A stretch of 22,934 nucleotides of DNA from SCUN01 sp964343975 (GCA_964343975.1 CAYFLU010000033.1:1-22934), one strand, 5' to 3'; positions 14,852 to 22,544 are shown, counted from the first letter of the stretch. Numbers and translations: made by a program. Notes: generated by a model from the sequence alone, not told the origin.

Positions 14852-16156
14852 CTAGAGCGTCGCAATGGTCTGGTACAGCAGCCAGACGTTGAGGACGGCG
14901 ATCACGATTGCCACGGCCCACGCGAGCACGCGCAGCCACATCGGCGACGCGAACGCGCCCATCTTGGCGCGATCGCTCGTGAACTGAACCAGCGGGAACA
15001 CGGCGAACGGCAGCTGCAAACTCAAGACGACCTGACTGAAGATCAGGAGCGGCCCGGTGCCGTGTTCGCCGTAGAGACCGATCACGATCACGGCCGGCAC
15101 GATGGCGATCATGCGCGTGATGAAGCGGCGCAACCACGGCCGCATGCGGAGGTTGATGAAGCCCTCCATCACGATCTGGCCCGCGAGCGTGCCGGTGAGC
15201 GTGGCGTTCTGGCCCGACGCGAGCAGCGCCACGGCGAAGAGCGTGCTCGCGAGCCCCGTGCCGAGGAGCGGCGCCAGCAGTTGATGCGCGTCGCCGATCT
15301 CGGCGATGTCGTGATGGCCCGAGGTGTGGAACACCGCGGCCGACATGATGAGGATCGCGGCGTTGATGAAGAGCGCCGACATCAACGCCGCCGACGAGTC
15401 GATCGTGGCGAAGCGGATCGCCTCCGCCTTGCTGTGCTGATCGTCGAGGTACTTGCGCGTCTGCACGATCGACGAGTGCAGGTAGAGATTGTGCGGCATC
15501 ACGGTGGCGCCGAGGATGCCGATCGCGATGTAGAGCATCTCGCGGTTGCGGATGATGTCGAGCTGCGGCACGAACCCGGCCGCCACCTCGCTCAGCACCG
15601 GTTTGGCCAGCCACAGGTTGATCGCGAACGACCCGGCGATCGCCACGATGAGCGCGATCACCAGCACTTCGACGTAGCGGAAGCCGTGGTTCTGCAGATA
15701 GAGGACGACGAGCACATCGGCCGACGTGAGGAGCACGCCCCAGATCAGCGGCAGCCCGAACAGCAACTGCAGGGCGATGGCCGCGCCGATGACCTCCGCC
15801 AGATCGCACGCCGCGATGGCGATCTCGCAGAGCACCCACAAGGCCACGGTGACCGGCCGCGAGTAGTGATCACGGCACGCCTGCGCGAGGTCGCGGCCGC
15901 TGGCGATGCCGAGGCGCACCGACAGCGCCTGCAGCAGGATCGCCATGAGGTTGGAAATCATGATCACGCTGAGCAGCGTGTAGCCGTACTTGGAGCCGCC
16001 CGCGAGGTCGGTGGCCCAGTTGCCCGGGTCCATGTAGCCGACGGCCACGAGATAGCCCGGCCCCGCAAACGCCAGCATCTTCTTGAAGAAGCTGGCGCCC
16101 TGCGGCACCGCGATCGTGCCGTGGACTTCGGGAAGGCTGGGGGTGTTGGTGTTCAT
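14852..16156 (-). CDS. mntH: Nramp-type divalent metal (Mn2+/Fe2+) transporter MntH
   Basis: A 434-residue inner-membrane protein with about eleven hydrophobic helices. The metal site of the Nramp family is present: DPGN at residues 43-46 in the first helix (GYMDPGNWATDL) and MPHNLYLHS in the sixth. It imports Mn2+ or Fe2+ with protons. The ATG start has no strong Shine-Dalgarno sequence and lies 28 bp after the 142-residue gene. That short gap leaves no room for an Mn riboswitch, and I see no MntR- or Fur-like palindrome there. The usp gene follows eight bases later. The association with homoserine dehydrogenase and a CoA transferase upstream is unusual. Confidence 0.95.
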   Translation of the reverse strand: MNTNTPSLPEVHGTIAVPQGASFFKKMLAFAGPGYLVAVGYMDPGNWATDLAGGSKYGYTLLSVIMISNLMAILLQALSVRLGIASGRDLAQACRDHYSRPVTVALWVLCEIAIAACDLAEVIGAAIALQLLFGLPLIWGVLLTSADVLVVLYLQNHGFRYVEVLVIALIVAIAGSFAINLWLAKPVLSEVAAGFVPQLDIIRNREMLYIAIGILGATVMPHNLYLHSSIVQTRKYLDDQHSKAEAIRFATIDSSAALMSALFINAAILIMSAAVFHTSGHHDIAEIGDAHQLLAPLLGTGLASTLFAVALLASGQNATLTGTLAGQIVMEGFINLRMRPWLRRFITRMIAIVPAVIVIGLYGEHGTGPLLIFSQVVLSLQLPFAVFPLVQFTSDRAKMGAFASPMWLRVLAWAVAIVIAVLNVWLLYQTIATL

Positions 16157-16184
16157 CGCCAGAGGTTGAACACGCCGCCCTCGC

Positions 16185-16613
16185 TTACTTGAGGATGCGG
16201 CGCAGTTCCGGGATCAGGTAGGCGACGACGTCTTCTTCGGTGATGTCTTCGACCGGACGGCCGACGCCGACGAGGCGATCTTCGACAACCGTGCCGCCTT
16301 TGCGGCGCACGCTGCTGCGGCCGATCACGTGCGCGGGCGGCGCCGTGTCGAGGCGGAACTCGATGAAGTCTTCGTGGGAGCTGCTGAAGGCCAGACGCAC
16401 GTAGTCGGACGGCGTGTGCACCTGACAGAGCTCGCCTTCGGCCTTGAGGATCGAGGCCGTCTGCAGGAGCAGCGGCGCGATCGTGCCGTTCAGGAGGCGG
16501 GCGAAGGCCGCGCGCGCGTTGTCGGCGGCCACGCGGCGGTCGGTGCCCGCCGGGCCGGAGCCGGGCCGGTCGAGCTCCCGGAGGATGCGTTTGCGGAGTT
16601 CAGCGACGTCCAT
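16185..16613 (-). CDS. Hypothetical protein, 142 residues
   Basis: I do not recognise the family. The product has a helical N-terminus (MDVAELRKRILRELDRP), a charged linker, a helix AAFARLLNGTIAPLLLQTASILKAEG, then strands LCQVHTPSDYVRLAFSSS, EDFIEFRLDTAPPAHVIGRSSV and a final helix EEDVVAYLIPELRRIL. No signal peptide is seen, so it is probably cytoplasmic. It overlaps the CoA transferase gene by 14 nt and precedes mntH by 28 bp, so it is part of the same transcript. GGAAGG lies only two bases before the ATG. A TACGAT box 8 nt upstream could be an internal promoter. The overlap and balanced composition make it very likely real. Confidence 0.75.
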   Translation of the reverse strand: MDVAELRKRILRELDRPGSGPAGTDRRVAADNARAAFARLLNGTIAPLLLQTASILKAEGELCQVHTPSDYVRLAFSSSHEDFIEFRLDTAPPAHVIGRSSVRRKGGTVVEDRLVGVGRPVEDITEEDVVAYLIPELRRILK

Positions 16614-17844
16614 GGCCTTCCATCGTATCCGTACTCGCGCACTTCAGTACGCCGGCCTCGGAGAGTGCCGCGATCGTGCCGGTGCTCATGCCGAGTTCGG
16701 CGAGGACGGCGGCCGTGTGTTGCCCGAGCACGGGTGGGGCGGTGCGCACGCTGCCGGGCGTCTCCGACAGCTTCACGGGCACGCCGAGCACGGGCACGGC
16801 GCCGAGCGTGGGATGGGCCGTGGTCTCGACCATGTGCCGTGCGGCGGTCTGTGCATCGGCCAGCACCGCGTCGATCTGGCGCACGGCGCCGGCGGGGACA
16901 CCGGCCGCGCGCAGGCGCGTGAGCCAGCCATCGACCGTGTCACCAGCGATGGCGCGCGCCACGATCGGGTGCAGCGTGTCGTAGTGGCGCACGCGGCGGT
17001 CGTTGGTGAGGAAGCGCGCGTCGGCGCCGGCGTCGGGCAGCGAGGCGGCCGCACAGAAGCGCTGCCACTGCTCGTCGTTGCCGACGGCGAGAACGAGCGT
17101 GCCGTCGCTCGCCGCAAAGGTGTCGTACGGCGCGATGCTCGCGTGCGTGTTGCCGAGCCGCGTCGGCGCCGTGCCGGTGATGAGCGTGCGCTCGGCCTGA
17201 TAGGTGAGGAGCGCGAGCGTCGCATCGAACATGCCGATGTCGACGTACTGGCCGCGACCCGTGGTGCCGCGCGCAATCAACGCGAGCAGGATGCCTTGCG
17301 TGGCGAAGAGGCCCGCGGCGATGTCGGCGATGGCGACGCCGAGCCGCACCGGCGGCGCATCGGGCACACCGGTGATGCTCATGAGTCCGCCTTCGGCCTG
17401 CACCATCGCGTCGTAGCCCGCTTCCTTCGCACGCGGGCCGTGTTGGCCGAAGCCCGAGATCGACGCGTAGATGAGGCGCGGGAATTTCGCTGAGAGTGTC
17501 GCGTAGTCGAGGCCGAGCTTGGCGAGCGTGCCCGGACGGAAGTTCTCGATGAGGATGTCGGCGCGCGCGATCAACTGGTCGAGCACCGCGCGCCCGTCGG
17601 CGGTCTTGAAGTCGAGCGCGACGCTCTCCTTGTTGCGGTTCACGCTGAGGAAGTAGCTGCTTTCGCGCGCATCGCCCTCGCCGACCCAGGGCGGCCCCCA
17701 TGCGCGCGTGTCGTCGCCGCGATGCGGATGCTCGATCTTGATGACGCGCGCGCCCATGTCGGCCAGCTGCATCGTGCAGTACGGGCCCGACAACACGCGT
17801 GAGAGGTCGAGCGCGGTGAGTCCGGCGAGAGGTCCCGTGCTCAT
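16600..17844 (-). CDS. CaiB/BaiF (family III) CoA transferase
   Basis: A 414-residue protein with the class III CoA-transferase pattern: LDLSRVLSGPYCTMQLADMGARVIKIE at the N-terminus, NRNKESVALDFK, ENFRPG, the catalytic aspartate D145 in AGYDAMVQAEGG, and VPAGAVRQIDAVLADAQ. The family moves CoA between organic acids through an aspartyl-CoA thioester. The acids cannot be deduced; a racemase-type relative is also possible. The ATG overlaps the hom stop as ATGA (17841-17844), so translation is coupled to hom. Its 3' end overlaps the 142-residue gene. Length is normal for the family. Confidence 0.92.
   Translation of the reverse strand: MSTGPLAGLTALDLSRVLSGPYCTMQLADMGARVIKIEHPHRGDDTRAWGPPWVGEGDARESSYFLSVNRNKESVALDFKTADGRAVLDQLIARADILIENFRPGTLAKLGLDYATLSAKFPRLIYASISGFGQHGPRAKEAGYDAMVQAEGGLMSITGVPDAPPVRLGVAIADIAAGLFATQGILLALIARGTTGRGQYVDIGMFDATLALLTYQAERTLITGTAPTRLGNTHASIAPYDTFAASDGTLVLAVGNDEQWQRFCAAASLPDAGADARFLTNDRRVRHYDTLHPIVARAIAGDTVDGWLTRLRAAGVPAGAVRQIDAVLADAQTAARHMVETTAHPTLGAVPVLGVPVKLSETPGSVRTAPPVLGQHTAAVLAELGMSTGTIAALSEAGVLKCASTDTMEGHGRR
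16622..16627 (-). promoter_or_regulatory. Candidate internal -10 box (TACGAT) before the 142-residue gene
   Basis: On the - strand TACGAT lies eight bases before the ATG at 16613, inside the end of the CoA transferase gene. It could allow the last three genes to be transcribed separately. Weak evidence on its own. Confidence 0.25.
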
Positions 17845-18887
17845 CGCGCGAGCCTCCGCGCCACCGTGACGAGATCGCTCACGAGCGCATACGCGGTCTT
17901 CTCCATGCCGCCGTCACGCTGCGTGATCACCACGCGGCCGAGCGGCCAGCTGTCGATCTCGAGCGCGTTGGCCTGGCCATCGAGAATCGCCAGCGGATCG
18001 TCGCCCGGAAGCTCGGTCAGTTGCACACGCGCCCGCACCGTGCCGGTCGCATCGCGATTCGCGGACCCGACGAGCTTGAGCCGTCGTCCCGCAGCCAGAA
18101 GCGCACGTGCGCGATCGCCACACGCGGGCGACACGCCTTCGCGCGCCACATCTGCGGGGGTGATGCGCGCATCGAGCCACACATTCGCGAGCGCGGCAAC
18201 TTTTGCGGCCGCGTCCCAGCCGTCCACATCGAGCGACGGATCCGCTTCCGCCACGCCTTCGGCTTGCATGCGCGCGAGCGCCGCGTGGTAGTCGTCGCCG
18301 CGTTCGAGCGCGGACAGCAAATGATTCGTCGTGCTGTTCACCACGCCGCGGAAGCCGCGAATCGTCACTGCGGGCATCGTCTCGCGCACCAGATTCAGGA
18401 TCGGGATGCCGTCCATGACGGCGCCTTCGGAGAGAAACGACAGGCTCTTGGCCGATGCGAGGTCCGCGAGCGGGCGGTAGGCGCACGCCACCGGTCCTTT
18501 GTTGGCCGAGATGACGTGCACGCCGGCCTCGAGCGCGGCGCGTACGTGAGAAACCGCCGGCTCCCCCGACTGAACGTTCAACACCGTCGTCTCAACCAAT
18601 ACGCGGGCATCGGAGCGCACGGCGCTCAGCCGCTCGAGAATCGCCGCCGCCGGGGACTCATACGCCGGCCCAACCGCATCGCCGGCGGCCGCGCGGTTCA
18701 CGAGCTGTTCGAGTGTGGTGCCGTCGATGCCCGCGTCATCCCATACGCAGCCATGTCGTCGCGTCGCGATGCCGACGACGACGGGTTCGACGCCGAGCGC
18801 GCGCAGTGCCGCGCGCTGCTCGTCGAGCAGACGCACGAACCGTCGCGCGACGTTGCCGAACCCGACGAGGGCGAGATGCAGCTGCAT
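17841..18887 (-). CDS. hom: Homoserine dehydrogenase (short form, no ACT domain)
   Basis: A 348-residue protein. The N-terminal NAD(P) site reads LALVGFGNVARRF (G9, G11). Further family motifs are ISANKGPVA, SEGAVMDGIPILNLV, FRGVVNSTTNHLL and the long AEGVAEADPSLDVDGWDAAAKVAALAN, which holds the catalytic lysine. It reduces aspartate semialdehyde to homoserine for threonine, methionine and isoleucine. The regulatory C-terminal ACT domain of longer forms is absent; the protein ends in ITQRDGGMEKTAYALVSDLV. The ATG at 18887 begins MQLHLALVG; an open frame continues upstream on this strand but overlaps the divergent gene and has no similarity. It is the first gene of the - strand cluster. Confidence 0.94.
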   Translation of the reverse strand: MQLHLALVGFGNVARRFVRLLDEQRAALRALGVEPVVVGIATRRHGCVWDDAGIDGTTLEQLVNRAAAGDAVGPAYESPAAAILERLSAVRSDARVLVETTVLNVQSGEPAVSHVRAALEAGVHVISANKGPVACAYRPLADLASAKSLSFLSEGAVMDGIPILNLVRETMPAVTIRGFRGVVNSTTNHLLSALERGDDYHAALARMQAEGVAEADPSLDVDGWDAAAKVAALANVWLDARITPADVAREGVSPACGDRARALLAAGRRLKLVGSANRDATGTVRARVQLTELPGDDPLAILDGQANALEIDSWPLGRVVITQRDGGMEKTAYALVSDLVTVARRLAR

Positions 18888-18895
18888 GACGGCTG

Positions 18896-18904
18896 TAGAG
18901 TGTA
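18896..18904. promoter_or_regulatory. Candidate bidirectional -10 element between hom and the SIMPL gene (TAGAGTGTA)
   Basis: The 9-mer is identical to that between queC and queD. TAGAGT (18896-18901) faces the SIMPL gene; TACACT (complement of 18899-18904) faces hom with 11 bases to its ATG. The SIMPL side has AAGGAG at 18909-18914; the hom side has no Shine-Dalgarno sequence. Confidence 0.45.
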
Positions 18905-18920
18905 CGTGAAGGAGCACGCC

Positions 18921-19622
18921 ATGAATCGTCTCGCCACCCTCATCCTCGCTTCCGCCGCCGTGGTCTCGATGACGGCCGCGCCCGCTGCGGCGCAGGCGAC
19001 GCTCAACTCGCCCTCGGTCACCACCGAAGGGCGGGCGTCGATCAAGGTGGCGCCCGACATGGCGTGGCTCAGTGTGACGGCCGAGTCGCGCGCGGCCAAG
19101 CCCGCCGACGCGCAGTCGGCGAATGCGCAGGCGATGGACAAGATCCGCGCCGCGCTCCGCGCTGCCGGCGTGGCCGACGCCGCCGTGAAGACGCGCAGCT
19201 ACAACGTGGAACCGCAGATGCAGTACACGAACGGCAAGTCCACCGTGATCGGCTACATCGCGCAGCAGTCGCTCGACGTGCGCGTGGATACGCTCGCGAA
19301 CCTCGGCAAGGTGATCGACGCGGCGGGCACCGCGGCGACCTCGATTGGCGACATCCGCTACGACACGAGCAAGCGTACAACCCTCGAAGGGGACGCGCTG
19401 GCGATGGCGGTGAAGGACGGCGTGCGCCGCGCGGATCAGATCGCTGCCGCAGCCGGCCGCTCGGTGCTGAGCGTGTGGCACATCACCGACCAGCACGAGC
19501 CGCAGATGGTGCCGCGGCCGATGGCGCTCATGGCCGCCGCCGCGAAATCGGCCGAGACGACGATCACGCCCGCCGAGGTGGAGATCACGGCGAGCGTCAC
19601 GGTGACGGTGATTCTGAAGTAG
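18921..19622 (+). CDS. SIMPL domain (DUF541) exported protein
   Basis: A 233-residue protein with a clear signal peptide (MNRLATLILASAAVVSMTAAPAAAQ). The mature region opens with SVTTEGRASIKVAPDMAWLSVTAES, the usual start of the SIMPL/DUF541 domain, followed by ANAQAMDKIRAALRAAGV, VKTRSYNVEPQ and ending in ITPAEVEITASVTVTVILK. These periplasmic proteins are linked to oxidative stress in some bacteria and to signalling partners in animals; the function is not defined. AAGGAG (18909-18914) sets the ATG. The gene is divergent from hom and its stop directly abuts the stop of rmuC on the other strand. Confidence 0.9.
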   Translation: MNRLATLILASAAVVSMTAAPAAAQATLNSPSVTTEGRASIKVAPDMAWLSVTAESRAAKPADAQSANAQAMDKIRAALRAAGVADAAVKTRSYNVEPQMQYTNGKSTVIGYIAQQSLDVRVDTLANLGKVIDAAGTAATSIGDIRYDTSKRTTLEGDALAMAVKDGVRRADQIAAAAGRSVLSVWHITDQHEPQMVPRPMALMAAAAKSAETTITPAEVEITASVTVTVILK

Positions 19623-20801
19623 CTAGTTGAGCTTGCGCGGCGGGGTGTCGTTCGGCGCGTCGGTGTCGGGCTCGAACTGACGCAGGAACGTTGGCTGCGT
19701 GGCCGGCGTTTCGATCTTGCCGGCCTGCGACAGCTTCAGCTCGCGCAGCTTCGCAATCGACGGCATCACCCGCGAGTCGAACGAGCCCACGGTGGCATTG
19801 AACGCATCGGTCGCCTTCTTCAACTGCGTGCCGACCGCATCGAAGTGGCCGAGCATCAGCGCCAGGCGATCGCACAGCTCCAACGCCGCATCCCGAATCG
19901 CTTCCGCGTTCTTCGCCGTGCTGAGCTGCGTCCAGCCCGACGACACGGCACGTAGCAGCGCCAGGAGCGTCATCGGCGTGGCCAACACCACACTCTGCCC
20001 CGCGGCAAATTCCAGCAGATCCGCGTCGCGCTCGAACGCGGCATGCATCAGCGGCTCGAGCGGCAGGAACAGGACGACAAACTCCGGGCTCATGTCGCCG
20101 AACTGCTCCCAGTACTTCTTCGCGCCAAGCGTTTTGATGTGGCCGCGTAGCGCCGTGACGTGCGCGTCGAGATGCCGCTGCCGGTCCGCATCGCTCGTCG
20201 CGTCCATCGCCTTCATGTACGCGTCGATCGGCACCTTCGCGTCGACGACGATCGCGGCGTTGCCCGGCAGATGAATGATCAGATCGGGCCGGAGCTTCGC
20301 ATCCGTCCCGCCCGTGACCTGCTGCTCGAAGTCGCAGTGCTCGAGCATGCCGGCGAGTTCGACGATGCGCTTGAGTTGGAGTTCGCCCCAGCGGCCGCGG
20401 ACGTTGGGGGACTTCAGCGCGCTGGCGAGGCCGTCGGCGGAACGGCGGAGCTGCTCTTGCGTCTGTGTGAGTGAGAGCAGCTGTTCGCGCACGGCGCGAA
20501 ACGAGCCTTCGCGGTCGCGATCGGCCTGCGCCACCTGCGACTGCACGCGCGTGAGGGTGTCGCGCACGGGTTTCAGGATCTCGTCGATCGCGTCTTGCCG
20601 GGCGCGGAGCGATTCGGTGGCCGACTCGAGGAGCGTCGAGTGGTTCTGGCGCAATGCGTCCTGCGACAGGGCGGCGAAGGCGCCGCGCATCTCCTCGCGC
20701 ATCGCGTCAGTGGCGCGGGCCTGCATGCGCTGGGCGATCAACACCCCCAGGCCGACGCCTCCAAGGAGGCCCACAGCGACGAGCAGCAACGTGGCGGTCA
20801 T
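19623..20801 (-). CDS. rmuC: DNA recombination protein RmuC
   Basis: A 392-residue protein. An N-terminal membrane helix (residues 3-23) is followed by a coiled coil (about 30-125) and the RmuC nuclease-like domain with RGRWGE (135-140), RPDLIIHLPG (171-180) and VVDAKVPIDAY, whose D187-x-K189 fits the PD-(D/E)xK fold. RmuC limits inversions between short inverted repeats in E. coli. ATG 20801 is chosen because the membrane helix then starts at once; the frame is open upstream into the divergent gene but that part looks like shadow sequence. The C-terminus has a Pro/Asp-rich tail. The gene is divergent from moeZ. Confidence 0.93.
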   Translation of the reverse strand: MTATLLLVAVGLLGGVGLGVLIAQRMQARATDAMREEMRGAFAALSQDALRQNHSTLLESATESLRARQDAIDEILKPVRDTLTRVQSQVAQADRDREGSFRAVREQLLSLTQTQEQLRRSADGLASALKSPNVRGRWGELQLKRIVELAGMLEHCDFEQQVTGGTDAKLRPDLIIHLPGNAAIVVDAKVPIDAYMKAMDATSDADRQRHLDAHVTALRGHIKTLGAKKYWEQFGDMSPEFVVLFLPLEPLMHAAFERDADLLEFAAGQSVVLATPMTLLALLRAVSSGWTQLSTAKNAEAIRDAALELCDRLALMLGHFDAVGTQLKKATDAFNATVGSFDSRVMPSIAKLRELKLSQAGKIETPATQPTFLRQFEPDTDAPNDTPPRKLN

Positions 20802-20822
20802 GATGACGGTTCTATCGTGAGC

Positions 20823-20830
20823 TAATCTTA
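20823..20830. promoter_or_regulatory. Candidate bidirectional -10 element between rmuC and moeZ (TAATCTTA)
   Basis: TAATCT (20823-20828) faces moeZ with seven bases to its GTG and no Shine-Dalgarno sequence. TAAGAT (complement of 20825-20830) faces rmuC with 23 bases to its ATG. Confidence 0.42.
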
Positions 20831-20835
20831 GAGCC

Positions 20836-21963
20836 GTGACAGGACCGGTCACACTCAATATCGATGAGCTGCGCCGCTACAGCCGGCACACGCTGCTGCC
20901 CGAGTTCGGCCTCGCCGGACAGGAGAAGCTGCGCGCCGCGCGTGTGCTGATGGTGGGCCTCGGCGGCCTCGGCTCACCGGCCGCGATGTATCTGGCTGCG
21001 GCCGGTGTCGGCACCCTCGGTCTCGTCGAATTCGATGTCGTCGACGAATCGAACCTGCAGCGGCAGGTCATTCACGGCACGCCCGACATCGGCCGGGCGA
21101 AGCTGGCGTCGGCAATGGACCGCCTGCGCGAGATCAATCCGCATGTGCAGCTCGAGCCGCATGCGGCGGCGTTCGATGTGAGCAACGCGCTCGCGCTGGT
21201 GCGTGCCTACGATCTGGTCGTTGACGGCACCGACAATTTCTCCACGCGCTATCTCGTGAACGACGCGTGCGTCATGACGGGCACGCCGAATGTGTACGGC
21301 AGCGTGTTCCGCTTCGAAGGGCAGGCGGCGATCTTCGCCGCGAAGAACGGACCGTGCTATCGCTGTCTGCATCCGGAGCCGCCGCCGGCCGGGTTGATTC
21401 CGAGTTGCGCCGAAGCGGGCGTGCTGGGCGTGTTGCCGGGGCTGATCGGGATGATTCAGGCCACCGAAGCGATCAAGCTCATCACCGGCATCGGCGATCC
21501 GCTCATCGGACGGTTTCTCATTTACGACGCCCTCCGCATGCGGATGCGCGAGATCACGTTGCAGCGCGATCCAGAGTGCCCGGTGTGTGGTGATGCACCG
21601 ACGATCCGTGAATTGGCGTCGTACGATCTGACCTGCGAACCCATGGCCACTGATTCGATGACCGTCACCGACCTCAAGACCTGGCGCGACACCGGCACGC
21701 GTCACACGCTGCTCGACGTGCGCGAGCCCTCGGAGATCGCGATCTGCGCGATCGACGGCTCCCTGCGGATTCCGATGCAGCAGGTCGCGTCCAGCCTCGA
21801 CGCCCTCCCCCAGGACGAACCCATCGTCGTCCACTGCAAGATGGGCGGCCGGAGCGCCCAGATCACGGCGATGCTTCGCGCGAAGGGGTACGACGCGCGG
21901 AACCTTCAGGGCGGGATTCTCGACTGGATCGCCAAGATCGACTCGTCGCTGAGTCGGTACTAA
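20836..21963 (+). CDS. moeZ: MoeB/ThiF-type adenylyltransferase with C-terminal rhodanese (MoeZ-like)
   Basis: A 375-residue two-domain protein. The E1-like domain begins RYSRHTLLPEFGLAGQEKL, with the ATP site VGLGGLGSPAAMYLAAAGVG, FDVVDESNLQRQVIH, zinc cysteines CYRCL and CPVCG, and the conserved Cys C191 in SCAEAGV. The rhodanese domain has the active Cys C334 in HCKMGGRSAQ. MoeZ/MoeBR proteins adenylate and thiocarboxylate the C-terminal Gly-Gly of ubiquitin-like sulfur carriers (MoaD, ThiS, CysO) for molybdopterin, thiamine or cysteine synthesis. No carrier gene is in the window, so the partner is unknown. The GTG start has no Shine-Dalgarno sequence. The suf operon lies just downstream, also a sulfur-handling system. 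Confidence 0.94.
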   Translation: MTGPVTLNIDELRRYSRHTLLPEFGLAGQEKLRAARVLMVGLGGLGSPAAMYLAAAGVGTLGLVEFDVVDESNLQRQVIHGTPDIGRAKLASAMDRLREINPHVQLEPHAAAFDVSNALALVRAYDLVVDGTDNFSTRYLVNDACVMTGTPNVYGSVFRFEGQAAIFAAKNGPCYRCLHPEPPPAGLIPSCAEAGVLGVLPGLIGMIQATEAIKLITGIGDPLIGRFLIYDALRMRMREITLQRDPECPVCGDAPTIRELASYDLTCEPMATDSMTVTDLKTWRDTGTRHTLLDVREPSEIAICAIDGSLRIPMQQVASSLDALPQDEPIVVHCKMGGRSAQITAMLRAKGYDARNLQGGILDWIAKIDSSLSRY

Positions 21964-21991
21964 ATACTTACATATCAACGACTTAGAAATC

Positions 21992-22052
21992 GGACCTGAA
22001 AAGTCCTCTTGCCGTACGCCACGGCGTACCCGTAAACTGGACTTTCCAGGTC
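21992..22052. promoter_or_regulatory. Symmetric operator-like inverted repeat upstream of rrf2
   Basis: The left arm GACCTGAAAAGTCC (21993-22006) and the right arm GGACTTTCCAGGTC (22039-22052) are inverted copies matching at 13 of 14 positions. Each arm is itself GAC-N7-GTC, the frame of the E. coli IscR type-1 site. Between them, centred almost exactly on the midpoint, GTACGCC (22014-22020) and GGCGTAC (22023-22029) form a perfect inner inverted repeat. The right arm lies just upstream of the putative -10 (22058). There is no T-run, so a terminator for moeZ is less likely. Confidence 0.6.
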
Positions 22053-22057
22053 GGACT

Positions 22058-22063
22058 TAGATT
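22058..22063 (+). promoter_or_regulatory. Candidate -10 box (TAGATT), leaderless start for rrf2
   Basis: TAGATT lies five bases before the ATG at 22069, and no Shine-Dalgarno sequence is present. The operator-like repeat ends six bases before this box, so a bound regulator would occlude RNA polymerase. Confidence 0.45.
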
Positions 22064-22068
22064 CGTTC

Positions 22069-22539
22069 ATGTTGAGACTCTCGAAGAAATCGGACTACGC
22101 GCTGCTCGCGCTGCGGCACCTGGCGGTGCCCGGGGCGCGGCAGACGGCGTCGGCACGCGAGCTGGCGGAGGCCTACGACCTCCCGCCGGAGTTGCTGGCC
22201 AAGGTGCTGCAGCAGCTGGTGCGCGCGGGCCTGCTCGTGTCGGTGCAGGGCATTCGCGGCGGCTACGGCCTGGCGAAGCCGGCGGCGGGCATCACGGTGG
22301 TGGACGTCATTGAAGCGGTGGACGGCCCGATGACGGTCACGGCGTGTTCGGAGCAGGACCAGAGCTGCGATCAGTACACGAAGTGCAACATCCGCGATCC
22401 GCTCTGGAAGTTGAAGGATCGCATCGTCTCGGCGCTCGCCGCGACGACCGTCGCGGAGCTCGCGGCGGATCTCACACCGCAGCCGGATCTCATTCCGGTG
22501 TCGGTGATTCGCTCGGCCAATGCCGGGGGCACGAGGTAA
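22069..22539 (+). CDS. Rrf2 family Fe-S cluster regulator (IscR/SufR-like)
   Basis: A 156-residue Rrf2 protein. The winged helix-turn-helix runs from LRLSKKSDYALLALRHLA through ASARELAEAYDLPPELLAKVLQQLVRAGLLVS and the wing IRGGYGLAKPA (about 1-70). Three cysteines C93-x6-C100-x5-C106 (TACSEQDQSC, YTKCNIR) match the cluster-binding loop of IscR (C-x5-C-x5-C) with one extra residue in the first spacing. It should sense Fe-S status and repress or activate the suf operon that follows; sufA starts five bases after its stop. The inverted repeat upstream suggests self-regulation. SufR, IscR and RirA are alternative names within the family and cannot be separated here. Confidence 0.93.
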   Translation: MLRLSKKSDYALLALRHLAVPGARQTASARELAEAYDLPPELLAKVLQQLVRAGLLVSVQGIRGGYGLAKPAAGITVVDVIEAVDGPMTVTACSEQDQSCDQYTKCNIRDPLWKLKDRIVSALAATTVAELAADLTPQPDLIPVSVIRSANAGGTR

Positions 22540-22544
22540 GCGCG

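Noticed and set aside
16157..16184. A manganese riboswitch or metal-regulator operator before mntH
   Set aside because: The gap is 28 bp and holds no palindrome or aptamer-like structure.
15062..16192. A 376-codon open frame on the + strand opposite mntH
   Set aside because: It has an extreme Arg/His/Asp/Glu composition and no hydrophobic core; mntH on the other strand is unmistakable.
21992..22052. The inverted repeat before rrf2 as an intrinsic terminator for moeZ
   Set aside because: The arms are separated by 32 bases and there is no T-run; the GAC-N7-GTC form and position at the promoter fit an operator better, although some effect on moeZ read-through cannot be excluded.
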